Shown in pieces: positions 1 through 8,706 of a stretch of DNA of 26,023 bases. Positions within the stretch are counted from its first letter, which is position 1. Each line of letters starts with the position of its first letter. The stretch lies in contig JAJTDX010000062.1 in NCBI GenBank assembly GCA_021298235.1, positions 1 to 26,023 of the forward strand, in the 5' to 3' direction. Made by a program: the position numbers and the translations under genes. A model generated the notes under the pieces. The model made no database searches. It worked only from the letters and a program-made list of their open reading frames with translations, and was not told the origin of the DNA. Source of the DNA: Cryomorphaceae bacterium. GTDB taxonomy: Bacteria > Bacteroidota > Bacteroidia > Flavobacteriales > Crocinitomicaceae.

Positions 1-1140
1 GGCGAGAACATAAAAGGTGTTCACCATGGCAATTGGATGGTTACTATTCCGGTTGCCATTGTTTGGGGCTTGATCATTTTCAACCTTGATCGCTTTATTG
101 TATCTACGGTAAAAGGAGATGGAACTGAAAAAATTACCTTGGGAGAATGGGGAGCGATGTTGCCTCGCCTTTTCATGGCAATTATAATCGGCCTAACTAT
201 TTCTGCTCCTTTGGAGACTCATATTTTCGAGAAAGAAATTACGAGAGAATGGAGCGAAGTTCAGTTTAAAAAATCACAAAATAGAGCTGACGAAGTCGAG
301 GGTATATATTTCGCTCGAATTAATGAAATAAAGGCAAAAGTTCTAAAAAATGATAGTATTTATCGCTCGAACAAAATTATTTTCGACTCATTAAGTGGTC
401 AAATTAATGACCTTCAAGCTGGAGTTGGTATTTATATTGGTCAAGCTTGTTTAAAAGGGGAAATTTGCCAAAGACATGGAGCAATGTACAAGTCAAAAAA
501 TAAGGCTGAGGAAATGATGAACGAAGCCAAAACAAAAAATGATGATGCAAATTTAGAGCAAACAAAATTATTGGCTGAAAAAGATTCGGTGAAAAAGGAA
601 CAAATGGATTCAATACGAAAACAATTACCAGGATTTTTGGATCAACTTATGATGTTAGAAAACTTATCATCCCACGGTGAAACTTTTAATCCAATTGACC
701 CCGTAACAAAAAAACCACAAATTGATCCCAAAACAAAAGAACCTGTAATGGAGGAATTATACGGTGCTGCTTGGGCCCCCATCTGGCTCGTACGCTTGCT
801 CTTCATGATCGTGGAAATTGCCCCGGTAATCTTTAAATTCATGATCTGGAAATCTTCGTATGATTACATGCAAGACAACGTATCACAGATACTTGAGTCC
901 AAGCAGGGAATATCGCTGGAGGTCATTCCTACTGAGGAAGGTAAGCTGTATAAGATCAAAGAAAATTACAATGCCAGGCGTATCGTGGAGGTATCCAAGC
1001 GACAGAATGAGCTCGAAAAAGAAAATGCCATTCATGCAATTACCTTGTATGCAGAAAAAGAACGTGAGGAGATTGAAAAGGATCCTGGAAAATTTGTTCA
1101 ACCAACTGATCCATCAGACCCAAACAATCCAACTACCTGA
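1..1140 (+). CDS. DUF4407 family membrane protein (5' end cut by window)
   Basis: The reading frame is open to the first base, and the first Met (base 37) already lies inside a membrane helix, so the true start is outside the window. The visible part has a helix around WGLIIFNLDRFIVS, a second helix at about residues 43-60 running into PLETHIFEKEI (a hallmark of DUF4407), a long charged coiled-coil-like stretch (about 75-215), a third helix near 250-270 (WLVRLLFMIVEIAPVIFKF) and a charged tail ending in a Pro/Asp-rich segment. DUF4407 proteins are bacterial membrane proteins of unknown biochemical role. Twenty-one bases separate it from the next gene, and it looks like the head of a membrane-protein operon. 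The family call is from remembered motifs; function is unknown. Confidence 0.85.
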   Translation, partial: GENIKGVHHGNWMVTIPVAIVWGLIIFNLDRFIVSTVKGDGTEKITLGEWGAMLPRLFMAIIIGLTISAPLETHIFEKEITREWSEVQFKKSQNRADEVEGIYFARINEIKAKVLKNDSIYRSNKIIFDSLSGQINDLQAGVGIYIGQACLKGEICQRHGAMYKSKNKAEEMMNEAKTKNDDANLEQTKLLAEKDSVKKEQMDSIRKQLPGFLDQLMMLENLSSHGETFNPIDPVTKKPQIDPKTKEPVMEELYGAAWAPIWLVRLLFMIVEIAPVIFKFMIWKSSYDYMQDNVSQILESKQGISLEVIPTEEGKLYKIKENYNARRIVEVSKRQNELEKENAIHAITLYAEKEREEIEKDPGKFVQPTDPSDPNNPTT

Positions 1141-1161
1141 TTTTAATGCTCAGCTGTCATC

Positions 1162-2346
1162 ATGGATGAGCGTTACGTCTTTTTGGGAGAATTTAAAGGA
1201 ATGTTCTTCACGTTGCAAGAGCTTCCTTTGGATAGTACTAGCCCTTTCCCTGAGGAACAGGAGCACCTTGTTCGTGTGTATCAAGGGGTATTGACTGATG
1301 CTGAATTTCAGGATGAATACAAACCAGAGGATTACAGAAATCTTGAAACATTTGTTCTTTCAAATGTTCCGAAGATTCAAATTCACCCAAAAGGTCCAGG
1401 ACCTTTTAAAGATATCCGTACCTACACGTTTTCGCAATTGCTTTTATTGCACCCTAAGGTGGAAAGAACTTTTGATATCAATGGAAAGACGTATGGAGAA
1501 ATTGTTTCCAAGGCCTACGGGATAACAGAAAAATTTCCCCTAACAAAATTTGATGGGGAAACAAATGTTACTGAGCAGAATGATTCGGACAATACATTCA
1601 ATAATAATCAGGGAGGAAACAATTATGGCAATAACAGTAACAAGGGACCGGTAATTGTTGATGAGGGATACACCCAGAATGTAAATCAAGATACGGATTC
1701 AACAACAGTCGCCGACCCTATAACTTGGCAAGACCGCTGGGATTCTGTACAAAGTGGGTGTGGGTATTGGTTCTCCGGATGTTTAGCAAATTTTTGGAGT
1801 ATTTTATTTTGGTTAATCCTACTTTGGTTTCTCTGGTCAATACTAAGAAGTTGTAATGATGGGGTTGATCATTGCGAATTGAAAAGAATCGCCGAACAGA
1901 AACTCAACGATGAAAAGCTTGCCTTTCGAAAAACGAAAAAAGATTACGAGCAAAACCTGAAGCTGGCCTTGAATGCGTATTCAAGAATCTATTTCTACCG
2001 AAATGAAACACAGTTTCACCTTAATTCACTTGGTGAGGATAGCCCTATAGGAAAGATCGCTAACATTCTTTCCTCGTACAAAGAGAAGCAATTTATCATC
2101 GAAGGATTCACCAACGGGACGAAAAGCGAGGCGAAAGGACTAGACCTGCAAAGAGCTGAAAAAATGCGTGACACATTGGTTTCTCTTGGGATTGAGCCTG
2201 AAAGACTTTTTGTGATTGGAAAGAAGGATAGTCTATTACTAGAAAAGAGTAGGAAACTAAACAACTTCTATATTTCACAAGGAAACGTAAAACAATATAA
2301 CCGCAACATGCGGGTTGAAATTAAATTGAATCCTATAAATCCATGA
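1162..2346 (+). CDS. Inner-membrane-anchored protein with OmpA-like C-terminal domain and shared novel N-terminal domain
   Basis: This 394-aa protein has no signal peptide. Residues 1-125 form a domain I cannot name, which recurs in the next gene. Then come an Asn/Gly-rich linker (about 138-165), two Cys just before a Trp-rich membrane helix (about 205-228), a charged helical stretch (about 233-265) and an OmpA-like module (about 270-392). The OmpA features are FIIEGFTNGTKSEAKGLDLQ followed by RAEKMRDTL, a GIEPERL segment and a closing NMRVEIKL. Known family members bind peptidoglycan; here the GHTD-type Asp is Asn, so binding may be altered. With one helix, the likely layout is a cytoplasmic N-domain and a periplasmic OmpA module. 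The stop overlaps the next start (ATGA), implying translational coupling. Confidence 0.8.
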   Translation: MDERYVFLGEFKGMFFTLQELPLDSTSPFPEEQEHLVRVYQGVLTDAEFQDEYKPEDYRNLETFVLSNVPKIQIHPKGPGPFKDIRTYTFSQLLLLHPKVERTFDINGKTYGEIVSKAYGITEKFPLTKFDGETNVTEQNDSDNTFNNNQGGNNYGNNSNKGPVIVDEGYTQNVNQDTDSTTVADPITWQDRWDSVQSGCGYWFSGCLANFWSILFWLILLWFLWSILRSCNDGVDHCELKRIAEQKLNDEKLAFRKTKKDYEQNLKLALNAYSRIYFYRNETQFHLNSLGEDSPIGKIANILSSYKEKQFIIEGFTNGTKSEAKGLDLQRAEKMRDTLVSLGIEPERLFVIGKKDSLLLEKSRKLNNFYISQGNVKQYNRNMRVEIKLNPINP

Positions 2347-3539
2347 CCAATAATGTAAAATATTATGTCAGAGGACATTTTGAAGGCAACTTCAAAACAT
2401 TTCAGGATTTAAATCTGGAAATGGGCGAACCATTTCCAGAAGGAGATAAGTATTTAATCAGAATTTACCGAGGCCTAATTTCAGATTCAGAAGAAATAAA
2501 CCAACAAACGTTTGATACAACTGCTGGTGAGTTCGAATTCAAAGAAGTAAATAACATCCAAATTAATGCAGGCCCTAAATGGCCACATCCCTATGACCGA
2601 ATTTATTCCATGGGTTCATTAAAACTCATTGGAGCAAAAATATCGAGTATTCAATCCCTGAATGGCCATACCTATGGAAAAATAAATGGTTACCTCATTG
2701 GCAGTGTTGTAGAAAAAACTTTCGAGGAAAATTCATTGTTCAAAGAAGATAATAACGATACTTTAGAGGATCAGAATAATTGGTGGGATTACAGACAAAA
2801 GAAATGGTGGAAAGATAATTTTGGACCTACCGAAGATAATAGCGGGAACAATCATACGAGCAATCTAGATGGTGGCGTAAATGATAATCAAGGAAGTAAC
2901 ACTGGCAACAATGGTGTTACTGGGGGTGACAACGTAATTGTCAACCGCCTTAAAGGGTGTGCTGATATGCCAAGGCAAGGATGCACAACCTTGGGTTGTG
3001 GGCAAGGATGCTTGACATGGATTATGAAGGCTTTGGCGTTTTTACTTTTACTCTACCTTATTTTGACTCTGACCAATTGGGGGCAGCAATGGGTGTGCAG
3101 ATATCAAAAATGGCGTATGGATAAGGAAACAAAAGAGCTTTATACACAGCGTGCAGAAATGCAGGATATTATTAATCGTACCAAGCCTCCTGTATCAATG
3201 TGTGGAGGTCAACAGGACTTTGAAGGAGACAATCAACCACGTACGTTCACATACACTCTTGGACCGGTAAGCGGACCAGTATTGATAACCTATGATATGT
3301 TTGATGTGCCCGATAGACTTGAGGTTATGTTTAATGGAGATCTTGTTGCCGAAACTAGAGATACTTTTGATCAAAATGAATACCCAGACTTAGCAGGTGG
3401 TGGATTTGCGAGTGGCCAAGATACATTAAGATTTAATTATAAATTTAAGAGCAATGAATTGCACGAACTTACCATACGTGTTGTTCCAAATCAACAAATC
3501 AACACCACGAAATGGGAATTTAAAGTGAAATGCCCATGA
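2343..3539 (+). CDS. Single-helix membrane protein with the same novel N-terminal domain and a beta-rich C-terminal domain
   Basis: This 398-aa protein starts inside the stop of the previous gene (ATGA). Residues 1-130 resemble that gene's N-terminus: FxGxFxTxQxLxL, PFPE, (V/I)R(V/I)Y(Q/R)G and NGxTYGxI occur in the same order. An Asn/Gly-rich linker follows (about 165-200), then four closely spaced Cys just before a membrane helix (WIMKALAFLLLLYLILTLTNW), and a C-terminal domain (about 295-398) that looks like an all-beta sandwich. The block YTLGPVSGPVLITYDMFDVPDR resembles small beta domains seen in exported bacterial proteins, but I cannot assign a ligand. The two genes look like paralogues with different periplasmic heads. 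Confidence 0.75.
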   Translation: MTNNVKYYVRGHFEGNFKTFQDLNLEMGEPFPEGDKYLIRIYRGLISDSEEINQQTFDTTAGEFEFKEVNNIQINAGPKWPHPYDRIYSMGSLKLIGAKISSIQSLNGHTYGKINGYLIGSVVEKTFEENSLFKEDNNDTLEDQNNWWDYRQKKWWKDNFGPTEDNSGNNHTSNLDGGVNDNQGSNTGNNGVTGGDNVIVNRLKGCADMPRQGCTTLGCGQGCLTWIMKALAFLLLLYLILTLTNWGQQWVCRYQKWRMDKETKELYTQRAEMQDIINRTKPPVSMCGGQQDFEGDNQPRTFTYTLGPVSGPVLITYDMFDVPDRLEVMFNGDLVAETRDTFDQNEYPDLAGGGFASGQDTLRFNYKFKSNELHELTIRVVPNQQINTTKWEFKVKCP

Positions 3540-4513
3540 TGAACTTAGGGAAATATCTTTTTGGCTTTCGACCCGAATATTTGAGTAAAGCTGACGAGGC
3601 AGAAAAAAGAAATCAATTTTTTGCCTTTAACGTGCTTGCATTCATGTTATGGACTCTTGTAATACTGGCAACCATTAGTGCTGTCTGTTATGGCCTTATA
3701 ATTTTTGAATCCTGGTTGATTGCACTTATTTCAGGTTTAATTTTTGGTGGAATTTTTTTCCTTTTGATGTTGTTGGTTCTCTTTTTAAATATGACAACAC
3801 AGCACAAAGATCTTTATGAAAAAATGACTGATATGGAAACGGTTTTTGATGAGTATCGAAATACAGATCTAGAGTCAATTTCTGATGAAAAAGCCATGCT
3901 TACGGTTACTGATTTTGCAATGAAACTGAGAGAAGAAAACACATTTCCAGATCGACGTAGCACCCATGGCTCTAATTTGTTCACAAGTGCTATCAAATTA
4001 GCCATGATTATTTTAATTTCCATTATAGTTGCCAATGGAATGGAAATATTAATTTTTCGAGACAAGCTGAATCAAAGCATGTCGGACATCAGAAATTCTA
4101 AAATTCTTCTAGAACTTTCATCGTCAAAAAGCGAGGCTGTTTCGTTGAATAATAATCCAATAGACGAAGAATACTCCATACATGCGAATTGGATGCTTGA
4201 CATGGTTGATGAAAAAAATGGCAACTTTATTCTTGTAGAATGTCATTCTCTCCTTCTGACTCTAAAAATAATGTCTACAACCTTGGGTGTGTGGAAAATT
4301 ATAATTGATGTACTTTTCACGCTTTTGTTTTTAACTCCATTCATTGTTGTTCGAAGAAGTCGTTTTATAGCAGGTGGTGTATTTTTAAAGGAAGCCGCAA
4401 TACTTGATATTTCCATATCACTCATGTTTTATATCCTTACAGAGAAAAAATGTCGTGAAATAAAGAGGAAACTAGAAAATGAGTACGACTATACTGCCCT
4501 ACTCAAAAAATGA
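3536..4513 (+). CDS. Multi-helix membrane protein, divergent DUF4407-like
   Basis: About 325 aa. Starts at 3530, 3536 and 3539 are all in frame; 3536 is chosen because it gives an ATGA overlap with the preceding stop, as at the upstream junction. Two helices near the N-terminus (about 28-50 and 56-85) are followed by a charged stretch, a third helix (about 152-172) running into MEILIFRDKLN, and a helical pair beginning near VWKIIIDVLFTLLFLTPF. The third helix plus its exit echoes the PLETHIFEKEI region of the first gene in the window, and the later helix echoes its third helix, so I read it as a remote DUF4407-like relative with a much shorter coiled coil. That relation rests on alignment by eye. 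No catalytic motif is visible. Confidence 0.65.
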   Translation: MMNLGKYLFGFRPEYLSKADEAEKRNQFFAFNVLAFMLWTLVILATISAVCYGLIIFESWLIALISGLIFGGIFFLLMLLVLFLNMTTQHKDLYEKMTDMETVFDEYRNTDLESISDEKAMLTVTDFAMKLREENTFPDRRSTHGSNLFTSAIKLAMIILISIIVANGMEILIFRDKLNQSMSDIRNSKILLELSSSKSEAVSLNNNPIDEEYSIHANWMLDMVDEKNGNFILVECHSLLLTLKIMSTTLGVWKIIIDVLFTLLFLTPFIVVRRSRFIAGGVFLKEAAILDISISLMFYILTEKKCREIKRKLENEYDYTALLKK

Positions 4514-4516
4514 TCG

Positions 4517-5404
4517 ATGAAAAATAGCATTTTAAATAGAGGAAATATATTTTTTATCGTTCTACTTGGAATTATTCTGATTCTGTTACTTCCGTATTTT
4601 AAAAATGCATTCTACAACGAAGATAAAACTCTAGCATGGCTGGAGAAATTTAAGAGACCCGAAATTGATACAACACAAGTTCTAGCAGATACTTCTCAAA
4701 ACTCCGAATTAACCAAAATTTCTTGGTCTTGGAATGACTTCTCGGGTCGGAAACACAAAATTCAATTTAATGTGCCAACCGAAGAATATGACCTCGCAAA
4801 AAATCATCGGGAAACAATGTCAATGCTTTGGCTCAGCGAGTTGTATTATGATTTATTAGACGCCAGTAAAGTTGCACTTGACAGCATGGCAACTGCAATG
4901 AAAAAAGACATTTCAAAAAAACACCTCAAAGGAATTCAAGCATTGAATTATGTTGTGAACGCAATTCAATTTCCCACATACACAAAAATCACTGATGAAA
5001 ATGAATGCCCCTGTTACGATATGGGTAGATGGTGGTCAAACCGATGTGAACCACTCACAAATGGTACCGGATGTTGCAATGAAGTAAAACCCTTAGGGGT
5101 TTTTTCTCCAACCGAATTCATTTTCAATAAAACCGGTGATTGCGACACTAAGTCACTTATCGCTTACAGCTTACTTAAGCGCCTTGGATATGATGCCGCA
5201 TTGTTGATTGGAGACGTACAAGGTGGAAGCCATGCAATGCTGGGATTATCAAATGTTAACCCTGTTATACCGACCAAATCTATCAACTACAGAGGAAAGA
5301 TTTATTACCCTTGGGAGGTTACTTCTTTTAACAGCGACTGTAAACTAGGAAATATGTCAATGTGGGGACCGGGTTGGAGGAATCGGGATGTGATTTGTAA
5401 TTAG
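4517..5404 (+). CDS. Membrane-anchored transglutaminase-like protein with Cys-rich insert
   Basis: This 295-aa protein starts 3 bases after the previous stop. An N-terminal hydrophobic anchor (about 9-28) places the rest outside the cytoplasmic membrane. The C-terminal half carries a transglutaminase-like (papain-fold) signature: GDCDTKS with Cys209, GGSHAML with His239, and YYPWEVT with Glu267 where many relatives have Asp. Such domains act as cysteine proteases, amidases or crosslinkers; the substrate here is unknown. Before the catalytic Cys lies an unusual segment with five or six Cys (about 162-190, including CPC and GCC), consistent with disulfides in the periplasm. It sits among membrane genes and may process or crosslink one of them, which is inference. 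Confidence 0.7.
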   Translation: MKNSILNRGNIFFIVLLGIILILLLPYFKNAFYNEDKTLAWLEKFKRPEIDTTQVLADTSQNSELTKISWSWNDFSGRKHKIQFNVPTEEYDLAKNHRETMSMLWLSELYYDLLDASKVALDSMATAMKKDISKKHLKGIQALNYVVNAIQFPTYTKITDENECPCYDMGRWWSNRCEPLTNGTGCCNEVKPLGVFSPTEFIFNKTGDCDTKSLIAYSLLKRLGYDAALLIGDVQGGSHAMLGLSNVNPVIPTKSINYRGKIYYPWEVTSFNSDCKLGNMSMWGPGWRNRDVICN

Positions 5405-5423
5405 ATTTTTTTAATTTTAGAAT

Positions 5424-5900
5424 ATGAAAGCTGAACTTGTAAATCTTCTTGTTTCATTAATAATTGCTGTAGTATACATGATTGGAGCGATTAAAGTGAT
5501 CAAACCTTTTTTTAGTAAAATATCTAGTCCCATGACAACTGCTACGGGCGTGCTATTCTTGGGTGTTGTATTTGGATTCGGAATAATTTTAAATGATTTC
5601 TCTGAAATTGCATCCTCGGCATTTTATTACAATTACCAAAAATCAGAGCTAGGTATGGGGATTTATTATTGGATTTTATTCACCGCTATTTCCTTTGCCT
5701 TCTCCTATGCTGTTTTTCATTTGAGCTTTAAATTAATTGACCTTGTAACAACAGAAAATGAAAAAACAGAATTAGCAAAAAATAATTTCAGCATTGCAGG
5801 ACTTCATGTGGTCGTTTTTATTTCAATCTGTCTAGTTGTTTCCAAGCCACTTATTGCATGGGCTAACGGTTTGGTTAATTTTCCTGTTTTTCCAGATTAG
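5424..5900 (+). CDS. Small four-helix integral membrane protein, function unknown
   Basis: This 158-aa protein is almost entirely hydrophobic, with four predicted helices at about residues 6-26, 38-56, 80-105 and 125-146. A short charged loop (TTENEKTELAKNN) separates the last two. It follows the transglutaminase-like gene after 19 bases and probably closes the same transcription unit, since the next gene converges on it. The topology recalls small families such as DUF350, but I see no diagnostic residues and do not assign it. Confidence 0.6.
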   Translation: MKAELVNLLVSLIIAVVYMIGAIKVIKPFFSKISSPMTTATGVLFLGVVFGFGIILNDFSEIASSAFYYNYQKSELGMGIYYWILFTAISFAFSYAVFHLSFKLIDLVTTENEKTELAKNNFSIAGLHVVVFISICLVVSKPLIAWANGLVNFPVFPD

Positions 5901-5922
5901 CATTTAAACTAGCGTGTATTGA

Positions 5923-7527
5923 TTATCTCTCTTTCCTCAAGTCAAAGTACATTTTTTTCAAAATAAACAATACGAAAACGATGTAAACAGCCATATTGAG
6001 ATACCATTTCCATGAACCATCATATGATAAAAGTCCATAAACACCTGTCCATACCTGCGCGAGTGTCAAAATAAATAAGATCCCATTCATCTGCTCCGAG
6101 CGCTGTTGAAATTCCTTTTCTGTCGATATTCGGGCAATACTCTCCAGGCCATTAATACTTTTGAGATATTCATCTCTCATTTCGTTAATCTTGAATTTCA
6201 ATCGTAGGTCTTCATAAAAAGAATCAATCTCGTGATAATTACTTATGTCAGAAAACACTTGATTGAATTCAGCCTTCACCATTAGACCACGAAGGCGACG
6301 AAGTTGATTCGGTTCAAAGCGACCATTGCTACTAACTTCCATAGAATTAATTCTTCCTTGACAATAATGAAAAAGCTGTCTTTGATTAAGCGCAAAAAGG
6401 AATGCGGGATAAAAATCATTAACCATTTCTTTTTTGCGGCTTAAGTCATTGTTGCCTTTAATAACAACTGCTCCTTCACTTATACTATAAATCTGCGTAT
6501 AACTATCTGGACTCAATGCTTCAAAATCGAATAGCAAATTATCACTCAGAGGTACATTTCGAGAATCTGGGACTCTGAGAGTTCTGTATATGTCGGAAAG
6601 AAAAACCTGTTCACTGTCTTCAATCTCGGTTCTTTCAATACGCTTATCGGTCTGAAATAAGTGTAAAATAAAGGGCTTGATTTTTTCATTTTCATTAAAA
6701 TTAAATACAATTTCTGGTGGCAGGCCCATAAGAAATTCTTGCAACACCTCATTGGCTATCTCGTGTAAAAAAACACCATTCACCTCATAATTCTCAGTTT
6801 CATTGATGATTTTCAATTCATCTACATTAATCTTTACTTTTGAAGCCTTGTCTGTCAACTTTCGATTCCACGTCTCCTGATCACAAGAATCGTGATAAAA
6901 CAAAGTTTTTTGATCATTTGGATTATTATACCATCTGTAAAAATTTGACGCTGAGGCAAGGTTTCTCATTAGTTTTGCCTGAGAGCTCCCCTCCTTTTCG
7001 ATCCAATCTAACTGAAAAGTTAAAAATCCAAATCCCAAACCCTCATTCGAAAAAGGACGATTGATTACTAATTTCATTGAGCTAAGCTTAAACCAAAAAA
7101 CCTGGGAATCTTCTCCTTTAACATAAAACCTTAATTCGTTGATTAGAGTATCTGTCAATGCAACCAAATCACTTTTCTCTGAATTCTTAGAGTTAAATTC
7201 ATTCTCAACAATTTTGTAATATCCTGGGACAGAAGGCAAATATTTTACTTTGGAAATAAATGACGGATTTTTAAATAAATTAAATTCATTTTTATTCAAT
7301 AATAGCTGATCTCGATTTGCACCTCTTTTAATTAATAAAATTCTCGCTATTGTTGATTTCAACAAACTATCATTGAATTCGATTACATCAAGGAAGGATG
7401 AACCAGCCTTAATATGTTTAGGAAAATGAAGCTTCAGGTAAGTGTCAACCAAAAATTCTCTTTTCAAATACTCGCCTTCTGATTTCTCCCTTAAATCAAA
7501 CGGCACGGTCAAGATGGTATAGCTCAT
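5923..7527 (-). CDS. Large hypothetical protein with two C-terminal membrane helices
   Basis: This 534-aa protein has no signal peptide. A soluble mixed alpha/beta region (1-400) leads into a predicted long helical stretch (about 420-480), then two hydrophobic helices near the C-terminus (about 484-503 and 508-526) ending in a basic tail (KKMYFDLRKER). This order, with a big cytoplasmic domain, a long helix and two terminal helices, resembles the CorA-like topology. However, I do not see the GMN motif between the helices (the loop reads LSYDGSWKW), so transport is not claimed. It lies 19 bases downstream of the metallophosphatase and is the last gene of that minus operon. No family is recognised. 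Confidence 0.7.
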   Translation of the reverse strand: MSYTILTVPFDLREKSEGEYLKREFLVDTYLKLHFPKHIKAGSSFLDVIEFNDSLLKSTIARILLIKRGANRDQLLLNKNEFNLFKNPSFISKVKYLPSVPGYYKIVENEFNSKNSEKSDLVALTDTLINELRFYVKGEDSQVFWFKLSSMKLVINRPFSNEGLGFGFLTFQLDWIEKEGSSQAKLMRNLASASNFYRWYNNPNDQKTLFYHDSCDQETWNRKLTDKASKVKINVDELKIINETENYEVNGVFLHEIANEVLQEFLMGLPPEIVFNFNENEKIKPFILHLFQTDKRIERTEIEDSEQVFLSDIYRTLRVPDSRNVPLSDNLLFDFEALSPDSYTQIYSISEGAVVIKGNNDLSRKKEMVNDFYPAFLFALNQRQLFHYCQGRINSMEVSSNGRFEPNQLRRLRGLMVKAEFNQVFSDISNYHEIDSFYEDLRLKFKINEMRDEYLKSINGLESIARISTEKEFQQRSEQMNGILFILTLAQVWTGVYGLLSYDGSWKWYLNMAVYIVFVLFILKKMYFDLRKER

Positions 7528-7546
7528 AACTCTTGAAAATAAATTA

Positions 7547-8302
7547 TCATTTTTTTACCACATATTCCTCTCGTGATTTCACACTTATAAAGGAGCGTAA
7601 AGGTCCATCAATAATAACTGCACTCAACCAGCCTCCAAATACACAGCCCGTATCCAGACACGTGGCATGTGGAAATTCTTGAGAGGTTTCCTGAAGGAAG
7701 GGCTGATGTCCAAAATAGATGTGACCAAACGAACCGGAGTAGATTTCAGCCCAATAGCGGTCATTTTCGGATTCCTTGTTGAGTGAGACAAAATTCCCTT
7801 CGGGTGTTAAGTAACGGACCTTGGTCAATAAATCCAAACCTTTGAACGTTTTTGGACTATGCACCCCGTATTGATAGGATTCCGGAAAAGGGAATTTGAG
7901 GGTTTCTGAAAGACCACCGTGAAGCAAAAGAATGTTATCTTCTTTTAATGCTAATGTGTAAAATGCTCTTTTCAAAAGTAGGATTTCCGCTTCTCCGATG
8001 CCATCGATCAATGCAGGGAATTCATCGGTACCCTTCATCTGTTGTTCAAGTCCACTGCCCGTTTCAAGATGATGAAGATAACGTAGGAACTTCTCTTCGT
8101 GGTTTCCGAGGATCAATTGAAATTTGCAGTATTCACTCAGCTCTCTGCATTTGCGCACTACAGCGGCAGAGTCCGGACCCCGGTCAATAAGGTCCCCAAT
8201 GGAATAGAGCTCGTCCGTAGGCTTAAGGTCGATTTTCTCCATCAACTCCAGGAATTCATCGATGCACCCATGCACATCACCAAAAATGATCCTTCTGCTC
8301 AT
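7547..8302 (-). CDS. PPP-type metallophosphatase (Ser/Thr protein phosphatase or ApaH-like)
   Basis: This 251-aa protein shows the complete calcineurin-like signature: GDVHG (Asp9, His11), GDLIDRGPD (Asp37, Arg41) and GNHE (Asn67, His68), with later His residues in LLLHGG and GHQPF. These coordinate two metals for phosphoester hydrolysis. The compact PPP form is shared by bacterial protein phosphatases (PrpA/PphA type) and diadenosine tetraphosphatases, so the substrate is not certain. It lies 6 bases downstream of a 77-aa gene and next to a divergently transcribed VWA-PP2C-kinase set, which favours a phosphoprotein substrate. Length and start fit the family. Confidence 0.88.
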   Translation of the reverse strand: MSRRIIFGDVHGCIDEFLELMEKIDLKPTDELYSIGDLIDRGPDSAAVVRKCRELSEYCKFQLILGNHEEKFLRYLHHLETGSGLEQQMKGTDEFPALIDGIGEAEILLLKRAFYTLALKEDNILLLHGGLSETLKFPFPESYQYGVHSPKTFKGLDLLTKVRYLTPEGNFVSLNKESENDRYWAEIYSGSFGHIYFGHQPFLQETSQEFPHATCLDTGCVFGGWLSAVIIDGPLRSFISVKSREEYVVKK

Positions 8303-8308
8303 TCTACC

Positions 8309-8542
8309 TTACTCTATGATCCAGCTTCCACTATTTTGCTCTTTCATATGCTCTTTCAGTCTCAAAAATCTTCTCGAATCCTCGGTTCGAACTGAAATCG
8401 TTCCTTTCGATAATTCTGGAAATCTAAGATTGGGTTCAGTGATTTCAAATTTGGCATCCGGATAATCATCCAAAAAACCCTGATTCGAAATTTGATCCCA
8501 AATACCTGGTGTGGTTGTACCCACTTCTGTAAATTCTGACAT
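8309..8542 (-). CDS. Small hypothetical protein (77 aa) leading the metallophosphatase operon
   Basis: This 77-aa acidic soluble protein lies 6 bases upstream of the metallophosphatase and begins the minus operon. It has no signal peptide or membrane helix. I recognise no family. The tight spacing, the in-frame Met preceded by an AT-rich leader and the plausible composition support a real gene. It may be a small partner of the phosphatase, but nothing in its sequence says so. Confidence 0.55.
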   Translation of the reverse strand: MSEFTEVGTTTPGIWDQISNQGFLDDYPDAKFEITEPNLRFPELSKGTISVRTEDSRRFLRLKEHMKEQNSGSWIIE

Positions 8543-8706
8543 AATTGAAACTAAATTTATATACTAAAATGAAATCATTAAAAAATGAAATTTAAGCTTT
8601 ATACCTCGAAGATTTACATCATAGAGAAACAAAATTTAAACCTTGTGTAAATTGAAATTGTGTTAGAAGGTTTTAGTGACATTCAATTTCGTATTGCAGA
8701 AACAAT

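Noticed and set aside
860..1294. Plus-strand 144-aa ORF overlapping the first two genes
   Set aside because: It is a shifted-frame shadow of the DUF4407 and OmpA-like genes, with atypical Cys/Arg/Ser-rich composition.
5923..7527. CorA-type magnesium transporter
   Set aside because: The two C-terminal helices fit, but the GMN motif needed for that assignment is absent.
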